Source of the DNA: Leisingera sp. JC1
GTDB taxonomy: Bacteria > Pseudomonadota > Alphaproteobacteria > Rhodobacterales > Rhodobacteraceae
Assembly (NCBI RefSeq): GCF_001679925.1
Contig: NZ_LYUZ01000001.1
Location: forward strand, 111,561-166,904
Reading direction: 5' to 3'
Length of the DNA: 55,344 nucleotides
The notes under the pieces are model-generated. The model worked only from the letters and a program-made list of their open reading frames with translations. It was not told the DNA's origin and ran no database searches. The stretch's first letter is position 1. Every line of letters starts with the position of its first letter. Below are positions 1 through 10,520 of the stretch, one piece after another. A program made the position numbers and the translations under genes.

Positions 1-2542
<2,542 letters not shown>

Positions 2543-2548
2543 TGCCGC

Positions 2549-3424
2549 TTATTCCGCAGGGGTTGCGGCGCGTTTAATGCGCCACCGGAGCCGCGCTTGG
2601 CCGAGCCAGAGGCTGAACAGTGCTAGGGCGGCACCAAGGATCTGGTTGGGCGTCAGAGATTCCCCCAGCAGCAACCAGCCCAGGATCACCGCAGTCAGCG
2701 GGCTGAGCACACCCAGCAGCGAGACCTGCGACGGGTCGATCCGTGCGAGGCCGCGGAACCAGAGGATGTAGGTCAGCGCGCCGCCGATGAGGCTCATGTA
2801 GGCAAGGCCCAGGATATTGGCAGCCGTGAAGACCGGCATTTCCGGCACCATCCACAGCGCAACAGGCATCAGCAGCAGCCCGCCTGCAGTCAGCTGCCAG
2901 GCAGTGAAGGTGAGGGGCGCTACCGGCGGTTGCCACTTCCGGGTCAGAACAACGCCGGCAGCCATTGAAAGCGCACCGCCCAAGCCAGCCAGCACACCCA
3001 AAGCGTCGAGTTCGGCCGCGGGCGTGAGGACCAAGAGGGCAACGCCGGCTATGCTCAACATAGCGGCGGCGATTGCAGCGGCACGTATTTGCGTTTTCAG
3101 CAGAAGCGCTGACAGGAATACCACGGCCAGCGGCTGCACCGCGCCCAGCGTGGCGGCAACGCCGCCGGGCAGGCGGTAGGCGGACAGGAACAGGAGCACC
3201 CAGAACAGCGAGAAGTTCAATGCGCCAAGCACCAGCAGCTTGGGCAGCCAACTAAGCGGGGGCAGCTGGCGCACCATGACCAGCAGCAACAGGCCCGCGG
3301 GCAGTGCCCGTAGAAGTGCCACAACCAACGGGGAGTGGCCGGGAAGGAAAGTTGTCGTCACGAAATAGCTGCTGCCCCAGATGGCAGGGGCCAGCGCAGT
3401 CAGCAATAGGGTCCGGATTGGCAT
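2549..3424 (-). CDS. EamA/DMT family transporter
   Basis: Inner-membrane exporter of the drug/metabolite transporter superfamily. The 291-residue product has two EamA repeats and about ten hydrophobic segments; the N-terminus MPIRTLLLTALAPAIWGSSYF is typical of the first repeat (PAIWGSSY). The substrate cannot be read from the sequence; amino acids, purines or toxic compounds are usual for the family. An AAGGAG ribosome site lies 6 bases before the start codon. It is transcribed divergently from a MarR regulator, with two palindromic sites in the 76-base gap. The pair therefore looks like a regulator controlling its efflux pump. Confidence 0.85.
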   Translation of the reverse strand: MPIRTLLLTALAPAIWGSSYFVTTTFLPGHSPLVVALLRALPAGLLLLVMVRQLPPLSWLPKLLVLGALNFSLFWVLLFLSAYRLPGGVAATLGAVQPLAVVFLSALLLKTQIRAAAIAAAMLSIAGVALLVLTPAAELDALGVLAGLGGALSMAAGVVLTRKWQPPVAPLTFTAWQLTAGGLLLMPVALWMVPEMPVFTAANILGLAYMSLIGGALTYILWFRGLARIDPSQVSLLGVLSPLTAVILGWLLLGESLTPNQILGAALALFSLWLGQARLRWRIKRAATPAE

Positions 3425-3436
3425 AGGTGTCTCCTT

Positions 3437-3478
3437 ATCTTGATGTCGAGATATGTGCGATTTGTCTTGACGTCAAGA
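3437..3478. promoter_or_regulatory. Two palindromic operators between EamA gene and marR
   Basis: The gap between the divergent genes holds a perfect 14-base palindrome, TCTTGACGTCAAGA, at 3465-3478, and an imperfect copy, ATCTTGATGTCGAGAT, at 3437-3452. Their centres are 27 bases apart. TTGA-n-TCAA half-sites are common in MarR-family operators. The right copy ends 22 bases before the marR start and the left copy ends just before the ribosome site of the EamA gene, so binding would repress both. The protein-site link is inferred from position. Confidence 0.6.
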
Positions 3479-3500
3479 TTTAATGGCCTAAACCGGCAGC

Positions 3501-3986
3501 ATGGATCATGTGGATTTTATTACCCAGCAATGGGGGCAGGAGCGGCCGGACCTGGATGTGACGGCTATGGGCGTGATCGGCCGGGTCGCGCGGCTGTATC
3601 TGGCGTATCAGCGCGAAATGCATAAGACCTTCGTGGAGTTCGGGTTGAATGCGGCCAAGTTCGATGTTCTGGCAACGCTGCGCCGGTCCGGGGCGCCTTA
3701 CATGCTGTCGCCGGGCGATCTGCTGAAGGCGACGATGGTTGCGTCGGGCACGATGACCAACCGTATTGACCGGCTGGAGGCGGACGGGCTGGTAAAGCGC
3801 GAGGTAAACCCGGAGGACAGCCGCAGTTTCCTTGTCGGGCTGACAGAGGAGGGGTTTGCCCTGATTGACCGGGCTGTCGCCGCACATGTGCAAACCCAGG
3901 CACGGTTGCTGGAAGGCATGAGCGCGCAAGAGGTAGGGGCGTTTACCGCGCTCTTGGGACAAGCCCTGGCAGCAGCTGAAGGCTGA
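3501..3986 (+). CDS. MarR family transcriptional regulator
   Basis: 161-residue winged-helix DNA-binding protein. The MarR fold is visible from about residue 30 to 140, with the recognition region around LKATMVASGTMTNRIDRLEA and the wing around VNPEDSRSFLVGLTEEG, which carries the conserved DxR of the family. It probably binds the palindromes in the gap it shares with the EamA exporter gene and is released by an unknown small ligand. The length is normal. No strong ribosome site is visible before ATG 3501. Confidence 0.85.
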   Translation: MDHVDFITQQWGQERPDLDVTAMGVIGRVARLYLAYQREMHKTFVEFGLNAAKFDVLATLRRSGAPYMLSPGDLLKATMVASGTMTNRIDRLEADGLVKREVNPEDSRSFLVGLTEEGFALIDRAVAAHVQTQARLLEGMSAQEVGAFTALLGQALAAAEG

Positions 3987-4024
3987 GGCCGCAGATTATT
4001 TGAGTGCCAGCCGCAGGCAGCCTA

Positions 4025-4049
4025 CGCGGGGCGGCAATGCCGCTCCGCG
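4025..4049. terminator. Hairpin between convergent marR and adenosine kinase genes
   Basis: An 11-base stem with one G-U type mismatch (CGCGGGGCGGC / GCCGCTCCGCG) and a 3-base loop lies in the 128-base convergent gap. There is no T tract on either side, so termination is possible but not certain. Confidence 0.35.
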
Positions 4050-4114
4050 CTATGCCCAACTGCTAGCGAAGTGCCATCGGGCGGGTCTTCAATGAGCATG
4101 AGGGGGCCGCTGGC

Positions 4115-5107
4115 TTAGACCAGACCGGCTTCTTCAAGCAGGTGACGCACGTTTCTTTCCGGGCGCGGGCCGATGTGCCGGATCACCTCGCCCGCGCAAA
4201 TGCAGCCCATGCGGGCGCAGATTTCCATGCTGCGGCCGGTGGCCATGCCAAACAGGAACCCTGCGGCGAACTGGTCGCCGGCACCGGTAGCATCTACCGG
4301 TGTGATCATCTCCACCGGTACATCGATGCGCACTCCTTCGTTCAGTACGGTTACGCCATCTCCGGACCGGGTGCAGACCACCAGCGGGCAGATCGCGGCG
4401 GTCTTGGCCAATGCTTTCTCCAAGTCATCGGTCTCGAACAGGGCGCGGATTTCATCCTGGTTGCCGATCACAAAATCCAGCTCCTCGCCGATCAGAGTCA
4501 GGAAGTCTGCGCGGTGGCGTTCGACGCAGAAAGGGTCGGAGATAGAAATGCCGACCTTGCCGCCGCCTTCGCGGCAGCTGCGTGCGGCTTCCAGAAAGGC
4601 TGTCTTACCCTTGTCCTTGTCGAACAGATAACCCTCCAGGAACATGATCTGCGCTTGGCCGGCCACGTCCTGCGGCACGTCTGCTGAACTCAGATCGGAC
4701 GAAATGCCGAGGTAAGTGTTCATCGACCGTTCGCCGTCCGGTGAGACAAAAATCATCGACCGCGAGGTCGGTTGCACGTCCCCTGAAACGGGCGCATTCA
4801 CAAAACCGACGCCCTCATTGTTCATCGCATCGGCATAGAATTTTCCAAGCGCGTCGTCACGGACCCGGCCGATGAAGGCGGCCTCGAGACCCAGCGCGCC
4901 GGCCCCTGCGATGGTATTGGCGACCGAACCGCCCGGAGTCAGGACCCGGTTTCCCATTGCCGCATACAAATCTTCGCAGCGGTCGCGCTCAATCAGCTGC
5001 ATGATGCCTTTTTCGATGCCTTGTTCAGCCAGGAAATTGTCCTCGCACTGTGCAATCACATCCACCACGGCATTGCCGATGCCGACGAGCTGGTAGGTTT
5101 TGGTCAT
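4115..5107 (-). CDS. PfkB-family sugar/nucleoside kinase, probably adenosine kinase
   Basis: Ribokinase/PfkB-family kinase of 330 residues. The N-terminal glycine pair is in GNAVVDVIA and TPGGSVANTIAGAGALG. The C-terminal signature DATGAGDQFAAGF holds the catalytic Asp and the anion hole. This subfamily is usually annotated as adenosine kinase (ATP + adenosine to AMP + ADP), and the sequence is typical of alphaproteobacterial members, but substrate choice within PfkB is hard to read. A GGGAGG ribosome site precedes ATG 5107. It lies upstream of nth on the same strand with a 61-base gap between the end of one gene and the start of the other, so the two need not be one operon. Confidence 0.82.
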   Translation of the reverse strand: MTKTYQLVGIGNAVVDVIAQCEDNFLAEQGIEKGIMQLIERDRCEDLYAAMGNRVLTPGGSVANTIAGAGALGLEAAFIGRVRDDALGKFYADAMNNEGVGFVNAPVSGDVQPTSRSMIFVSPDGERSMNTYLGISSDLSSADVPQDVAGQAQIMFLEGYLFDKDKGKTAFLEAARSCREGGGKVGISISDPFCVERHRADFLTLIGEELDFVIGNQDEIRALFETDDLEKALAKTAAICPLVVCTRSGDGVTVLNEGVRIDVPVEMITPVDATGAGDQFAAGFLFGMATGRSMEICARMGCICAGEVIRHIGPRPERNVRHLLEEAGLV

Positions 5108-5168
5108 GGTCCCTCCCCGGGGATTTCCAAAGCGGTGTCAATCGAAGCGACTATGCCGCTCAAAAAGT

Positions 5169-5813
5169 TTACAGATTCTTGTCTTCGAACATGCAGAGGT
5201 CGCGGATGATGCAGGTTCCGCACATCGGTTTTCGCGCCTTGCAGTGGTATCGGCCATGCAGGATCAGCCAGTGATGCGCGTGCTGTTGGAAATCCGCCGG
5301 GATATTATCTTCCACCGCGCGTTCCACGGCATCCACATCCTTGCCCGGCGCAATACCGGAACGGTTTCCAACACGGAAAATATGCGTGTCCACGGCTTGT
5401 GCAGGCTGCTTCCACCACATGTTCAGAACCACATTGGCGGTCTTGCGGCCCACACCAGGCAACGACTGCAAAGCCGCACGTGAGTTCGGGACTTCGCCGC
5501 CGTAATCGTCGAACAGGATCTGCGACAGCTTAATCACATTCTTGGCCTTGTTGCGGTAGAGGCCGATTGTTTTGATGTGCTCAATCAGCCGCTCTTCACC
5601 CAAGTCCAGCATTTTTTGCGGGGTGTCGGCGATCTTGAACAGTTCGCGGGTCGCCTTGTTGACACCGGCGTCGGTTGCCTGCGCTGAGAGCGCCACCGCA
5701 ACCACCAGAGTATAGGCGTTGACATGCTCCAGTTCGCCCTTGGGTTCGGGCTCTGCTGCCTGGAACCGCGTAAAGATCTCGCGCAGGGTGTGATAATCAA
5801 GTTGCTTTGCCAT
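5169..5813 (-). CDS. nth: Endonuclease III
   Basis: DNA glycosylase/AP lyase that removes oxidised pyrimidines in base excision repair. The 214-residue protein has the helix-hairpin-helix LPGVGRKTANVVL with catalytic Lys124, the catalytic Asp142 in VDTHIFRV, and the C-terminal 4Fe-4S cluster with Cys191, Cys198, Cys201 and Cys207 (C-x6-C-x2-C-x5-C). All key residues are present and the length equals that of E. coli Nth. It is divergent from ada, which puts two DNA-repair genes side by side. No clear ribosome site is seen before the ATG. Confidence 0.95.
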   Translation of the reverse strand: MAKQLDYHTLREIFTRFQAAEPEPKGELEHVNAYTLVVAVALSAQATDAGVNKATRELFKIADTPQKMLDLGEERLIEHIKTIGLYRNKAKNVIKLSQILFDDYGGEVPNSRAALQSLPGVGRKTANVVLNMWWKQPAQAVDTHIFRVGNRSGIAPGKDVDAVERAVEDNIPADFQQHAHHWLILHGRYHCKARKPMCGTCIIRDLCMFEDKNL

Positions 5814-5969
5814 CGCGCGCTATATGTACAGAGCAGGTGCCAAAGAGCAATTGAAATTGCGCCGTTCCTGATCCCGGCCCTTGCCGTTAGGAAAACCCGC
5901 AAGTTCCGGGTCGATTGAATGGGCTGGTCGGTCTACTTTGGAGCCACACATTTAAAACAGGCTGGGCCG

Positions 5970-6839
5970 ATGAATATCGAAGCGAGGGAAAACACCTACC
6001 ACTATGGCGTCATGCGGCGGGCGATTGAGTTGATCGACGATGGTGGTGAGGATCTTACCCTGGAGCAGCTGGCTGCCCGCATGGATATGAGCCCTGCGCA
6101 TTTTCAGCGTTTGTTTTCTGCCTGGGTTGGTGTGTCCCCCAAACGCTACCAGCAGTACCTCCGCCTGGGTCATGCAAAGGCGTTGCTGCGGGACCGCTTC
6201 ACTACGCTGGAGGCGTCACACGCGGTCGGTTTGTCCGGATCAGGCCGGCTGCACGACCTGTTCCTGCGCTGGGAGGCGATGAGCCCAGGCGAATATGCCC
6301 GCAATGGAGAAGGCTTGCGGATTTTCTGGGGCTGGTTTGACAGCCCCTTTGGACTGGCGCTGGTTATGGGTACCGAGAAGGGCATCTGCGGACTGGCATT
6401 TGCTGCCGAAACCGGCGCCGAACCCGCAATGGCCGATATGCGCGCCCGCTGGCCTCAGGCAGAGTACACTGAGGATCCCATGGTGCTGAGGCCTTTGGCA
6501 GAAGCGGCGTTCGCTCAGAAAGGCGAGACCGCGCTGCATATGATTGGCGCGCCCTTGCAGATCAAGGTTTGGGAAGCACTGCTGCGCATCCCATCGGGCC
6601 ATGTCACAACCTATTCCGAGCTGGCTAGCGCTATCGGCTCCCCCAAGGCGGTGCGCGCTGTTGGCACCGCGGTGGGCCGCAACCCGGTCAGCTGGCTGAT
6701 CCCCTGCCACCGCGCGTTGCGCAAGTCCGGTGCGCTGGGCGGCTATCACTGGGGACTGCCGGTCAAGCGCGCGATGCTGGCTTATGAGGCCGCGCGGGAC
6801 GAGGAGGAGGCGGCAGGCGGTTTACAGGCCGCCGGATAA
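5970..6839 (+). CDS. ada: Ada-type AraC regulator fused to O6-methylguanine-DNA methyltransferase
   Basis: Two-domain protein of 289 residues. An AraC-type helix-turn-helix occupies roughly residues 10-105 (RRAIELIDDG ... PGEYA). A methyltransferase domain follows, with the active-site motif IPCHR in which the Cys accepts the methyl group from O6-alkylguanine, and the DNA-binding helix IPSGHVTTYSELASAIG. The N-terminal zinc/phosphotriester domain of E. coli Ada is missing, so this is the short form, and how it senses damage is not clear. ATG 5970 gives the usual short-Ada N-terminus; an in-frame ATG at 5919 would add 17 residues without family similarity. The last 77 bases overlap a small gene on the other strand. 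Confidence 0.88.
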   Translation: MNIEARENTYHYGVMRRAIELIDDGGEDLTLEQLAARMDMSPAHFQRLFSAWVGVSPKRYQQYLRLGHAKALLRDRFTTLEASHAVGLSGSGRLHDLFLRWEAMSPGEYARNGEGLRIFWGWFDSPFGLALVMGTEKGICGLAFAAETGAEPAMADMRARWPQAEYTEDPMVLRPLAEAAFAQKGETALHMIGAPLQIKVWEALLRIPSGHVTTYSELASAIGSPKAVRAVGTAVGRNPVSWLIPCHRALRKSGALGGYHWGLPVKRAMLAYEAARDEEEAAGGLQAAG

Positions 6840-7005
6840 AAAGCCGCTCCAGCAGACTTGGTTCTGGCGGTCTTGCGGCCAATCGTTCCTCATAGCGTTT
6901 GCGCGCTTCTTCGCGATCAATCTCATAGGGGGCAGGTGTAGTCCGCTGGCTGTCCCAGCGGTCCAGGCCCAGCGTGATCATCACTATCCAGTCGTAGCTC
7001 AGCAT
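6763..7005 (-). CDS. Small charged proline-rich hypothetical protein
   Basis: 80-residue frame starting MLSYDWIVMITLGLDRWDSQ. It has a short hydrophobic start followed by a charged stretch (EIDREEARKRYEERLAA) and a basic, proline-rich tail ending in RPARPHKPASRA. I recognise no domain. Support for it being real is an excellent ribosome site (GAGGAG, 6-8 bases before ATG 7005) and its place directly divergent from the WYL regulator. Against it, the C-terminal 77 bases run antisense to the end of ada. In-frame ATG 7068 would extend it but would cross the regulator's operator region. Confidence 0.5.
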   Translation of the reverse strand: MLSYDWIVMITLGLDRWDSQRTTPAPYEIDREEARKRYEERLAARPPEPSLLERLFIRRPVNRLPPPPRPARPHKPASRA

Positions 7006-7044
7006 TGGCTCTCTCCTCTTTAGGGGATTCAAACCAAAACTCTG

Positions 7045-7094
7045 CTGACAGGCTCTTGTCAGTGGCATGTGCTAGAGTGTCAGCAGAATGTCAC
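7045..7094 (+). promoter_or_regulatory. TGTCA-type repeats upstream of WYL regulator
   Basis: An inverted repeat CTGACA-n6-TGTCAG lies at 7045-7062. Two further direct TGTCA copies follow: TGTCAG at 7078-7083 and TGTCAC at 7089-7094. They sit between the divergent small gene and the WYL regulator, 14-63 bases before its start codon, and are a good candidate autoregulatory operator. Which protein binds is inferred. Confidence 0.45.
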
Positions 7095-7107
7095 TGGAGC
7101 TCCGCCT

Positions 7108-7797
7108 ATGCCTCGTACTGGCCGCCTGTTCGAAATCATCCAGATCCTGCGGTCTGCCTCCGCTCCGGTGCGGGCAGAGGACCTCGCCGGGAAGCTGGAG
7201 GTTTCCAAGCGCACCATCTACCGGGACATTGCAGCCCTGCAGTCGATGCGCACGCCGGTGGAGGGTGAAGCTGGCATCGGCTATATGCTGCGCAAGGGCT
7301 ATGATTTGCCGCCGCTCAATTTCGACGAAGAGGAATTGGAGGCGCTGCACGTAGGGCTGGCGATGCTGATGCGCACCGGGGATGGTGCTCTGCAGAAGGC
7401 AGCGGAGCGGGTGAGCCACAAGATCAAGGATGTGCATGCCACCGCCGACTGGCTGCAGGTCGCCCCCTGGGGCGCGCCGCTGGATGACCCGGAGCAAGGT
7501 TGCGTGTCCAAAGCACTGCTGCGCCAAGCCGTGCGGGAAAGCCGCAAGCTGCATTTGACCTATTTCAGCCCGGAAAGTGGCGAAAGCTGCCGCACACTGC
7601 GGCCCTTGGCACTGATTTATCACATCGAATGCACGATGCTGGCTGCCTGGTGCGAGCTGCGCGGCGGGTTTCGGCATTTCCGCACAGACCGGATGCTTGC
7701 AGCGGAACTGCAGGAGGCGGATTTTGCTGCGGAGGCCGGGTCCTTGCGTAAACTTTGGATGGAACAGGAAGGCTGGAACTTCGCTTTTGCGCCTTGA
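7108..7797 (+). CDS. YafY-type HTH/WYL-domain transcriptional regulator
   Basis: 229-residue regulator with an N-terminal DeoR/HTH_11 helix-turn-helix (residues about 1-60; PVRAEDLAGKLEVSKRTIYRDI is the recognition region) and a C-terminal WYL-type ligand-sensing domain (about 130-215). WYL proteins sense nucleotides or other small ligands; here the target is unknown. ATG 7108 (MPRTGRLFEI) gives the family N-terminus and follows TGGAGC at a normal distance. A frame from 7069 would add 13 residues that cover the repeats. Confidence 0.85.
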   Translation: MPRTGRLFEIIQILRSASAPVRAEDLAGKLEVSKRTIYRDIAALQSMRTPVEGEAGIGYMLRKGYDLPPLNFDEEELEALHVGLAMLMRTGDGALQKAAERVSHKIKDVHATADWLQVAPWGAPLDDPEQGCVSKALLRQAVRESRKLHLTYFSPESGESCRTLRPLALIYHIECTMLAAWCELRGGFRHFRTDRMLAAELQEADFAAEAGSLRKLWMEQEGWNFAFAP

Positions 7798-7936
7798 ACA
7801 CCCCGGGTTCCGCAGGTTTTGCGCGGTATTCCGCCGAACTTGAAGCCCTTTGGCTTGAGAACGGGGCCCTGCGCCCCGATATTCCAGCGGACTGCCGGGT
7901 GTCGCCCGGACCTTGGAAACCAGAAGGCAATTTAAG

Positions 7937-8593
7937 ATGCAGATGAAACTCACTACGGCTGGTATTGTCGCCGCAACCCTGGCTCTTGGCGCCTGTACCG
8001 ATCCTGCAACTATCGGTACTCAGGGCAGCAACACGCAAAAAGGGGCGGTTCTGGGCGGTATCATCGGTGCGGGTGTCGGGGCCATAGCAAATGACTCTGA
8101 TCGTGGCCTGGGTGCCGTGACCGGCGCGCTGGTTGGTGCGACCGCTGGCAGTGTGATCGGCAATCAGCTCGACGCGCAGGAACGCGAGCTTCGTCAAACG
8201 CTGGCCAACGACGACATCACCATTGTCAACACCGGTGACCGGCTCATCCTGTCGTTCCCGAATGACCTGACCTTTGCAACGGACAGTGCTTCGGTTTCTC
8301 CGGCGGTGCAGGGCGATCTGCGCCGGGTTGCCGACAGCCTCGTGCGCTATCCCAACAGCATTGTGCAGGTGATCGGACATACCGACAGCGATGGCGATGC
8401 AGGGTATAATCAGGGCCTGTCCGAGCGCCGCGCCAATGCGGTGGCGGATCAGATCCAGGCAGGCGGGGTTCCCTACAACCGCCTGCGCATCGTCGGCCGG
8501 GGTGAGAACCAGCCGGTTGCGTCTAACCTGACGCCGGAAGGCAAGGCGCAGAACCGCCGCGTCGAAGTGGTGGTAATCCCGCAGGCGGCCTAA
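7937..8593 (+). CDS. OmpA-family outer-membrane lipoprotein with glycine zipper
   Basis: 218-residue lipoprotein. The signal peptide ends in the lipobox LALGAC, so the Cys is the probable lipidation site. Next is a glycine-zipper segment (GAVLGGIIGAGVGAIA ... GALVGATAGSVIG). The C-terminal half is an OmpA peptidoglycan-binding domain, with the diaminopimelate-binding region around GHTDSDGDAGYNQGLSERRA. It probably tethers the outer membrane to peptidoglycan (YiaD/Pal-like). AGAAGG lies 9 bases before ATG 7937. A second ATG at 7943 is also possible. A strong terminator follows. Confidence 0.88.
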   Translation: MQMKLTTAGIVAATLALGACTDPATIGTQGSNTQKGAVLGGIIGAGVGAIANDSDRGLGAVTGALVGATAGSVIGNQLDAQERELRQTLANDDITIVNTGDRLILSFPNDLTFATDSASVSPAVQGDLRRVADSLVRYPNSIVQVIGHTDSDGDAGYNQGLSERRANAVADQIQAGGVPYNRLRIVGRGENQPVASNLTPEGKAQNRRVEVVVIPQAA

Positions 8594-8617
8594 GCCGGAG
8601 CCGGTTGAGAAGTATGG

Positions 8618-8648
8618 CAGCCCGTCCCGTATAGGGGCGGGCTGTTTT
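8618..8648 (+). terminator. Rho-independent terminator after OmpA-type gene
   Basis: An 11-base stem CAGCCCGTCCC / GGGGCGGGCTG with one G-U pair and a 5-base loop is followed directly by TTTT. It ends the lipoprotein transcript 25 bases after its stop codon. Confidence 0.85.
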
Positions 8649-8770
8649 CATTCAAACAGCGGCAGGGTTACGCAACGCTGCACATGGACTGCGCGGGTAT
8701 GGCTGTTTCATGCTGATGTCGGCCTCATACATGATGGGGGCAACGCCAACGCGAACAGAAGGAACCCACC

Positions 8771-9313
8771 ATGGCTGATCCTGTCCTGCTGACAATTTCC
8801 GGCTCGCTGCGCCGCGAGGCCACCAACCGCAAGCTGCTGGCCGAGGCCGCGCGGGTGTTTGGGGCTGCGTCGGTCTTGGAGGGTGATCTGAAAATGCCGC
8901 TTTACGATGGCGACGCAGAAGCGGAAGAGGGTATTCCGCCTTCAGTTCAAGTGCTGGCCGGTCAGATCGCGGCAGCGGATGCGATAGTGATCTCGACACC
9001 AGAATACAACAAGGGGCCTTCGGGGGTGCTGAAGAACGCGCTGGACTGGGTGAGCCGGACCGAGGGCAACCCATGGGCAGACAAACCTGTAGCAGTGATG
9101 TCCGCGGCGGCTGGCCGCGCTGGGGGAGAGCGCGCGCAGATGATCCTGCGCGGCTTCCTGGTGCCATTTCAACCGCGGCTGATTACTGGGCCGGAAGTGC
9201 ATCTCGCTGGTTCCAGCAAGGAATTTGACGAAAGCGGACGGCTGACGAGCGAGCACTACGAGGCCACATTGACCAAACTGATGCAGAAGCTGCGGGCCGA
9301 ACTGGCGGCGTAG
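8771..9313 (+). CDS. NADPH-dependent FMN reductase family protein
   Basis: Flavodoxin-fold reductase of 180 residues. The N-terminal phosphate-binding loop is ISGSLRREATNRKL, and the flavin-contact motif STPEYNKGPSGVLKNALDW is typical of the ChrR/YieF/SsuE-like NAD(P)H:quinone or FMN reductases. Likely cytoplasmic, reducing quinones, chromate or FMN; the natural acceptor cannot be read. AGAAGGA lies 8 bases before the ATG. It is a single gene with a terminator upstream and a 108-base gap after it; a weak AGGGG/CCCCT hairpin is visible near 9350-9370. Confidence 0.85.
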   Translation: MADPVLLTISGSLRREATNRKLLAEAARVFGAASVLEGDLKMPLYDGDAEAEEGIPPSVQVLAGQIAAADAIVISTPEYNKGPSGVLKNALDWVSRTEGNPWADKPVAVMSAAAGRAGGERAQMILRGFLVPFQPRLITGPEVHLAGSSKEFDESGRLTSEHYEATLTKLMQKLRAELAA

Positions 9314-9421
9314 GCACGGTAAAGCAGATCCTTTGAGCAGTACGGCGGGCAGGGGGCTTTTACCCCTCGGCCAAACAGCCCTTACCCACAGAGAGTTTGG
9401 GGCCGGAAAGAAGCTGTCCGG

Positions 9422-10462
9422 TTACAGATTGTCTTCAACACTGAAGCCATGCGGGATGCAGTCCCGGTTCTCAAGCAACAGGTCCGCCATTACGTGAGCC
9501 GCTTTGGGGGCCATGCCAAAGCCGATCTTGAATCCGCCATTGGCAATGAAGTGGTCCTGGAGTCCGGGCCAGGCGCCAAGCATCGGGGCCCGGGACTTGG
9601 CACGGGGGCGCACACCGGCCCAGCGTTCAATCACCTCGGCCCCGTGCAGCACTGGCACCGCCGCGCGGGCGCGTTCGATCACGTCATCAAGCTGTCCGTC
9701 GGTGGAATTGCCCTCGTCGAACTCCCGCTCGCTGGTGGACCCGATTGCAAGGGTGCCATCCGCGTGCGGGATGATGTGCAGGCCGTCGGCATAGAGCTGC
9801 GGTACCTCGCCTTCATGAAAGCGCAGGAGCGCGGCCTGGCCCTTGACGCCGCCGCCAATGGTTTTGCCGAAAACCTCGTTCAGCTCCAACAAGCCGGCGT
9901 AGCCCTTGGCGTGCACTACCTTGCCTTGATCGGAGGCTTCGGGCTGCAGCTCCACCCCCATGACCGCAAGGGCGGAAACCAGCGCAGCGCAGGCGCGGCG
10001 GGGATGCATGCGGGCGCTGAGGGTGTCATGGATGACATAGCCGGTGGCGCTGGGCGGCACCCAGGGGCCGAGGCTGTCCGCCTTGCAGACGGTCCATTCG
10101 GCCTCACCCTTCCATAACTCCTGTGCCGAGATTTCACGGCTGCGGGCAAGTTCCAGAGTGCGTTCGTCGTTGACCGGTTGCAGGCGCCCGGTGCGGCCGT
10201 AGCCGGGGGAGACGCCACCGGTCGCTTCAACCGCCTCCCAGAAACCTTCTGCCATCAGGAGGCTCTCGAACTGGAACTGCTTTTTAGGGTTCCAGTTCTC
10301 CGGCACATGCGGGGCCAGGGCGCCAACCAGGCCGCCGCTGGAGCCGGCCCCTGCGCCGTACGGGTCCACCACCTGCACGCGCGCGCCGCGGCGGGCGCAG
10401 AGCCAGGCGATTGACAGGCCGAATATGCCCGCCCCGCGCACTGTTACATCTGCCATTGCCAT
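9422..10462 (-). CDS. FAD-dependent oxidoreductase of the DAO family (possible MnmC oxidase half)
   Basis: 346-residue flavoprotein. The FAD-binding GxGxxG is at the N-terminus (VRGAGIFGLSIAWLCARRGARVQVVD), and the C-terminal pattern WAGVRPRAKSRAPMLG ... GFKIGFGMAPKAA is typical of D-amino-acid-oxidase-like enzymes such as glycine oxidase/ThiO, DadA and the C-terminal domain of MnmC. It is divergent from mnmD with a 58-base gap. In gammaproteobacteria both activities are in one MnmC protein, so this enzyme may oxidise cmnm5s2U to nm5s2U in tRNA before MnmD methylates it. That role is inferred from context. AAAGGAT lies 6 bases before ATG 10462; the longer frame to 10501 has no support. Confidence 0.75.
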   Translation of the reverse strand: MAMADVTVRGAGIFGLSIAWLCARRGARVQVVDPYGAGAGSSGGLVGALAPHVPENWNPKKQFQFESLLMAEGFWEAVEATGGVSPGYGRTGRLQPVNDERTLELARSREISAQELWKGEAEWTVCKADSLGPWVPPSATGYVIHDTLSARMHPRRACAALVSALAVMGVELQPEASDQGKVVHAKGYAGLLELNEVFGKTIGGGVKGQAALLRFHEGEVPQLYADGLHIIPHADGTLAIGSTSEREFDEGNSTDGQLDDVIERARAAVPVLHGAEVIERWAGVRPRAKSRAPMLGAWPGLQDHFIANGGFKIGFGMAPKAAHVMADLLLENRDCIPHGFSVEDNL

Positions 10463-10520
10463 TTCGGTATCCTTTCGCCAGTGTCGCGCCGTTCCAGACA
10501 CTTACTTAGGGGATTATAGC

